NCBI GenBank assembly: GCA_036504535.1
Contig: DASXUY010000042.1
Span: forward strand, 339,154 to 403,153
Reading direction: 5' to 3'
Length of the DNA stretch: 64,000 bases
Origin: JARLGU01 sp036504535
Lineage (GTDB): Bacteria; Armatimonadota; Armatimonadia; Armatimonadales; Capsulimonadaceae
The notes under the pieces are model-generated. The model saw only the letters and a list, made by a program, of their open reading frames with translations. It searched no databases and was not told the origin of the DNA. This document shows positions 61,026 to 64,000 of the stretch, piece by piece (position 1 is the first letter of the stretch; each line of letters begins with the position of its first letter). The position numbers were made by a program, and so were the translations under genes.

Positions 61026-61940
61026 TTACCTTATTTTTATGTCGGGCACGCGAGTGACTTTGCTCGAGACAGCATGAACGCCATGGATGGTTGTAGACCA
61101 CGTCCCCGTAGCGTCTGCCTCTGTAACTGGAAATGCGGGGAGATAGACAGTATAGCGACCCGATAAGAGTCCCGTTACCGAAAATGAGCCATCGGGTGCG
61201 GTAACAGTTGACAATGGAATACTAGGGACTGGAGAAGGCGGTTCGGGAACCGCGAATACTTCCCATCCCCCAACGGGCGCCCCCGTTGAGTCCACTATGC
61301 GGCCCGATATGGTGGCAGGTTCGGTTGCAACAATATCTGGAACAGTCGTTTGCGCTGGTGCAAAGTCGACGGGTTTCGAAACATATTTAGGATCATCGAT
61401 TTTAACCGAACCTCCGCACAGCGAGACATTCTTTATGGTATATCGCCCCTCCGGTCCTGTTTTTGCTGACAAACGGCACGTTAGAAATAGCGATAGGCTA
61501 AAGGTAGGCGTATCTGAGTATGGCGCAGCCATCGCACAAACGCCGACCCTTGCCCCAACAACCGGCGAGCCTGCCTTCGTGATAACTCGTCCTGAAATGG
61601 TTATTGGCGCAACTAACTTAATCGTGACCGCGCTTTCAGGCGTCATCCTCGCGAGAGCCAACCCAAACCCTTTTGCGTCTACGACCACAAAGATGGGGTC
61701 ACCCGTCGCTGAGAAATGAGGGGGTATGCGAAATGATCCAACTGAATCCGTTATAGCTGGTGGACTTCCAACGCTTTCGTACATTGAAAATAGTTGGGAA
61801 ACTTCCGCCCCCGCGACAGGCGTTCCGCTGGGACCGACTACACGACCGTTATAAACGATGTTGTCGGCTTTTGCTGCAATGGTACATAGGAGGACGCATA
61901 CTGCGAGAAGAGAAGCTGAGGAATGAGGAAAAGGGCGCAT
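61026..61940 (-). CDS. Secreted protein with CarboxypepD_reg-like beta-sandwich repeats
   Basis: A 304-residue protein with signal peptide (MRPFPHSSASLLAVCVLLCTIAAKAD). About three carboxypeptidase-regulatory-like Ig domains follow, each opening with a V-x-G-R/V-x-G-x-P-V-A/G motif: GRVVGPSGTPVAGAEV, GRVITKAGSPVVGARVGV and GRIVDSTGAPVGGWEVFAV, with DGSFSVTGLLSGRYTVYLP at the end. Such domains are structural or binding modules in surface proteins; no enzyme domain is present. Confidence 0.8.
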   Translation of the reverse strand: MRPFPHSSASLLAVCVLLCTIAAKADNIVYNGRVVGPSGTPVAGAEVSQLFSMYESVGSPPAITDSVGSFRIPPHFSATGDPIFVVVDAKGFGLALARMTPESAVTIKLVAPITISGRVITKAGSPVVGARVGVCAMAAPYSDTPTFSLSLFLTCRLSAKTGPEGRYTIKNVSLCGGSVKIDDPKYVSKPVDFAPAQTTVPDIVATEPATISGRIVDSTGAPVGGWEVFAVPEPPSPVPSIPLSTVTAPDGSFSVTGLLSGRYTVYLPAFPVTEADATGTWSTTIHGVHAVSSKVTRVPDIKIR

Positions 61941-62722
61941 TTGTGTGTCCGATCAAAAGAATGTGAGGGATTGCGAGACTATCTGATCGCCGGTTGCGGA
62001 TTTGTTCTGCCCACCCGTGCTGGATTCCTTCTTTAGCGTTCCGCGACACAGTGACGCGTTCGGCGAGATGTTGACAGGCAGCTACAGGACGCTGCGTTTG
62101 GCGGTCGGTTATGCATCCGCTGAAGCGGTGCCTGTGAAGGGTGGATCGCCCTGTGGGCTAAGAGTGGTCTTTGCAGCGCGGTGCAGGAGGTGTCGTGCTC
62201 AGTCAGGGAAGTGGCGGAAGTCGTCACAAGCGTGGTAGCGGGAATGCCCATGAGCTTGCCAAAGCGTTCGTTTGTGCGGGGGGCCACTGTCGAGCCTGGC
62301 CGTTGCGGAGATTAAGGGTTCACTTTTTCCAGGTACCAAATTTGAGGCAACAATTGGCTCGTAAGTCCTGGCACCGCAAAGATGGTGGGCAGCTAGCTGG
62401 CCCCGAGCGCTCATGCGTATTTGACGCTTTTGGGGCAAGGGTTGTCTTTTTTTGGGGGACCCGGGCGGCTAAAGCCACGGCTCAGAAGTGCCGAGCGTCC
62501 GCCTTCGCCGACTAAGAAAGCCAGGAGCGATACGCCACGATTGGGATGACGGGTTTCGGAATGTGCCGAAAATCTTGGTGGCTTCTATGCCGCGAACAAG
62601 TGGAGCCATCTTCTGCGGGGCAATCCCAACCTGGGTTCGTTTGGAGTTGAAGGAAAAAGTAATCGAGTGCCTGTCTAGAAAATACAGAACCTCTCTTCCC
62701 CACTTCGCGGGTCCCCCTCACC

Positions 62723-62899
62723 CCTAATCGAATAATCGAAATTAAACCGTACTTTCAACTATTGCCGCAGCCACCACGGCTTGAAAGCCATGGCTTGTTA
62801 TTGCGGATAGGGTCTCCGACCCACAGGAAGTTGGGCAGGGCATGAGCTCATTTTTGCCTCGTTGCAGTTGTACGGTTTAGGAAAGACCGTTCGATAAGG
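62723..62899. mobile_element. MITE-like insert with nested inverted repeats
   Basis: Outer arms CCTAATCGAA (62723-62732) and TTCGATAAGG (62890-62899) pair 9 of 10. Inner arms TAAACCGTAC (62743-62752) and GTACGGTTTA (62870-62879) pair 10 of 10. No coding capacity. It contains the CCACCACGGCTT repeat. Target duplication is not evident. Confidence 0.5.
62771..62795. repeat. CCACCACGGCTTRAAAGCCATGGCT repeat, copy 1
   Basis: A 25-base unit with internal pairing GGCTT/AAGCC and CCATGG; it lies inside the MITE-like insert. A second copy, one base different, is at 63847-63871. Confidence 0.65.
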
Positions 62900-63032
62900 A
62901 AGACAAAGAGGTTGCGCCTCGCAGCTTTTCATCCAAATGGGTGGAGCGACGCGCATGACGACTCAGTCGTCATTTGCACCCCGTATTGCCACTGACGCAG
63001 GATATAACTGACGCGGGACGGAATGCTGGTGT

Positions 63033-63707
63033 GTGGATGCGAAAGAGATTGAACACAATGCCGCAGTGCGAAGCCAAGATTTGGAAAGGTGGCGCGGCCC
63101 TGTTTTTACGGTGTTCGCTATAGTTGTGATCGGCACGTTGGCAGTGACGTGCGGAATGGTGTACCTCGTCATAACGCAGCCGCATCGTTGGCAACAGTGG
63201 GTCGTAGTATGGTATGCAGCATGCGGTATTGCTACATGCTGCAACGCCGCTATAAAGTACTCAGGCATGCATACGCCGCGCCCGTACACGCCGAGCCGTC
63301 GATTTGCAGTGGAGCATGCTGTTCATGCTGTCCTGTGGGCGGTTATCACCGCACTGATTTTGGCATATGGCGTTCCGCAGGGAGCTATTTACGGACTTGT
63401 TGCTCGATCACTTGCACTTACGCTGTTTGAATTACTGCGTCCACCTTGGACGTTCGGGGACCTTCTGCCAGGCGAAACGGTTAGGGGATTACGGAAAGCT
63501 ATCGTCTGGCACGTGCTTATACGCATTGTTTTTGTGTGGTGGTGTTTTCGCTTCGGGTTGCGCGATCACTTATGGTTGTTTGCAGTGCTTGCGTCGGTTC
63601 TACAAACCAACTTTTCCTGCATGAAATTGCACGTTGAAGATTTGCGGCTCAAACGTGCAGGTGACGACGGACTTAAGATACGCTCTGTTCGTTGCCCGTT
63701 GATCTAG
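63033..63707 (+). CDS. Orphan integral membrane protein
   Basis: A 224-residue protein. Five to six hydrophobic segments: about 23-48, 56-72, 90-112, 115-131, 150-170 and 178-194. Short hydrophilic ends. GTG start at 63033. No family recognised; no neighbour clarifies its role. Codon use resembles the rest of the window. Confidence 0.5.
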   Translation: MDAKEIEHNAAVRSQDLERWRGPVFTVFAIVVIGTLAVTCGMVYLVITQPHRWQQWVVVWYAACGIATCCNAAIKYSGMHTPRPYTPSRRFAVEHAVHAVLWAVITALILAYGVPQGAIYGLVARSLALTLFELLRPPWTFGDLLPGETVRGLRKAIVWHVLIRIVFVWWCFRFGLRDHLWLFAVLASVLQTNFSCMKLHVEDLRLKRAGDDGLKIRSVRCPLI

Positions 63708-64000
63708 GCGCTGTTGCCAATCTCGCGATATTAACGTTGGCCCTCAGTCCACGTCGTGCAATCTGGCCCGGAAGACAAGCAAATGAAACTGGTAGCCCTT
63801 TTAAAGAGGGAGCAGAATAATATCATACTTTGATCTTCGGCCAATTCCACCACGGCTTAAAAGCCATGGCTAGGAGCCTGTCCCGGAATTATCCGGCTAA
63901 AGTGGCGATGCTTATAGACTATCAGCGCGTAAGTTCGCCACCTTGTTAAATGCCGTCGACTTTTTAGTTTGCGGTGTCCAAATCTGGGCTTTTCACGCCC
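63708..64000. other. Right-edge non-coding stretch
   Basis: No gene seen. Holds the second CCACCACGGCTT repeat. Confidence 0.4.
63847..63871. repeat. CCACCACGGCTTRAAAGCCATGGCT repeat, copy 2
   Basis: Same 25-base hairpin unit as 62771-62795, with A for G at one position. Confidence 0.65.

Larger units (their letters stand above)
62676..62963 (+). repeat. TAGAAAATA..CATGACGACT repeat, copy B (expanded)
   Basis: Same blocks as copy A (AGAACCTCTCTTCCCCACTT, GGAAGACAAAGAG, ATGGGTGGA, CATGACGACT) but split by about 170 extra bases at the point where copy A has the small hairpin CCCTGAAGGG. Confidence 0.75.
61941..63032. other. 1.1-kb repeat-rich region without supported genes
   Basis: Several overlapping frames on both strands, none with ribosome site plus protein-like composition. 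Holds repeat copy B with its insert. Confidence 0.5.

Noticed and set aside
1..64000. CRISPR arrays, prophage genes, restriction-modification or toxin-antitoxin systems
   Set aside because: I looked for regularly spaced repeats, integrases, methylases and known toxin motifs and saw none.

Overview
The window reads as a chromosomal segment of a moderately GC-rich, outer-membrane-bearing environmental bacterium. My best guess is an Armatimonadota member (Capsulimonas-like). This is inference from gene content: a DUF1559-type pseudopilin next to secreted glycoside hydrolases, phytanoyl-CoA-dioxygenase and URO-D-like genes beside AraC regulators, a Thermus-type isocitrate dehydrogenase with a C-terminal extension, O-antigen-ligase-like proteins and many lone Ser/Thr-kinase, PP2C and ECF sigma signalling genes. 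No 16S gene or other decisive marker is present.

Layout. 0.3-7.3 kb: two small carbon-use units. The first is a minus-strand operon (PhyH oxygenase, URO-D-like protein, alpha/alpha-toroid protein) facing a divergent AraC regulator. The second is an AraC regulator divergent from a (alpha/alpha)6 glycosidase. 7.4-9.5 kb: mutL with its terminator. 9.8-20.9 kb: a polysaccharide-use locus with an SGNH esterase, a GntR/LacI-type regulator with a striking operator/promoter, a pseudopilin, a secreted FlgD-Ig/beta-propeller protein, a large secreted clan-A glycosidase with a C-terminal CBM9-like domain, and a cytoplasmic GH5-like enzyme with an N-terminal DUF5060-like domain. 21.1 kb: tRNA-Thr(CGU) and terminator. 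21.9-28.2 kb: gltB-gltD (glutamate synthase). 28.6-31.5 kb: small orphan genes (zinc ribbon/membrane, two-TM, ankyrin, DUF1906). 32.0-36.3 kb: MoxR/transglutaminase/DUF58 operon. 36.4-39.6 kb: an operon with an acyl-ACP-reductase-like protein, its neighbour and a 2-hydroxyacid dehydrogenase. 39.9-43.4 kb: ANTAR response regulator, Gfo/Idh/MocA oxidoreductase, aldo-keto reductase, secreted orphan. 43.4-47.1 kb: Ser/Thr kinase, PP2C phosphatase, DUF721/DciA-like protein. 48.2-51.9 kb: ECF sigma, zinc-finger anti-sigma, NfeD and an ABC permease in one direction. 52.1-54.4 kb: a PAS-GGDEF-EAL protein. 55.1-58.2 kb: two tandem O-antigen-ligase-like paralogues. 58.6-60.0 kb: isocitrate dehydrogenase. 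60-64 kb: a gene-poor, repeat-rich tail with a secreted CarboxypepD_reg-like protein and an orphan membrane protein.

The most unusual signals are non-coding. (1) Two distant places (about 31.5 and 60.7 kb) each carry a consensus -35/-10 promoter combined with a LexA/DinR-type GAAC-N4-GTTC palindrome. Each points at a copy of the same roughly 42-46-base repeat about 267 bases downstream, with no recognisable gene between. (2) The GntR regulator has a near-perfect TTGACA-N17-TATGAT promoter woven into two perfect palindromes, one of which covers the start codon, suggesting an autoregulated and possibly leaderless mRNA. (3) Several families of repeat elements occur, including a direct-repeat pair in which one copy is expanded by a 177-bp nested-inverted-repeat insert. 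Non-ATG starts (TTG, GTG) with strong Shine-Dalgarno sequences recur. All assignments come from reading the sequence; no database search was possible.
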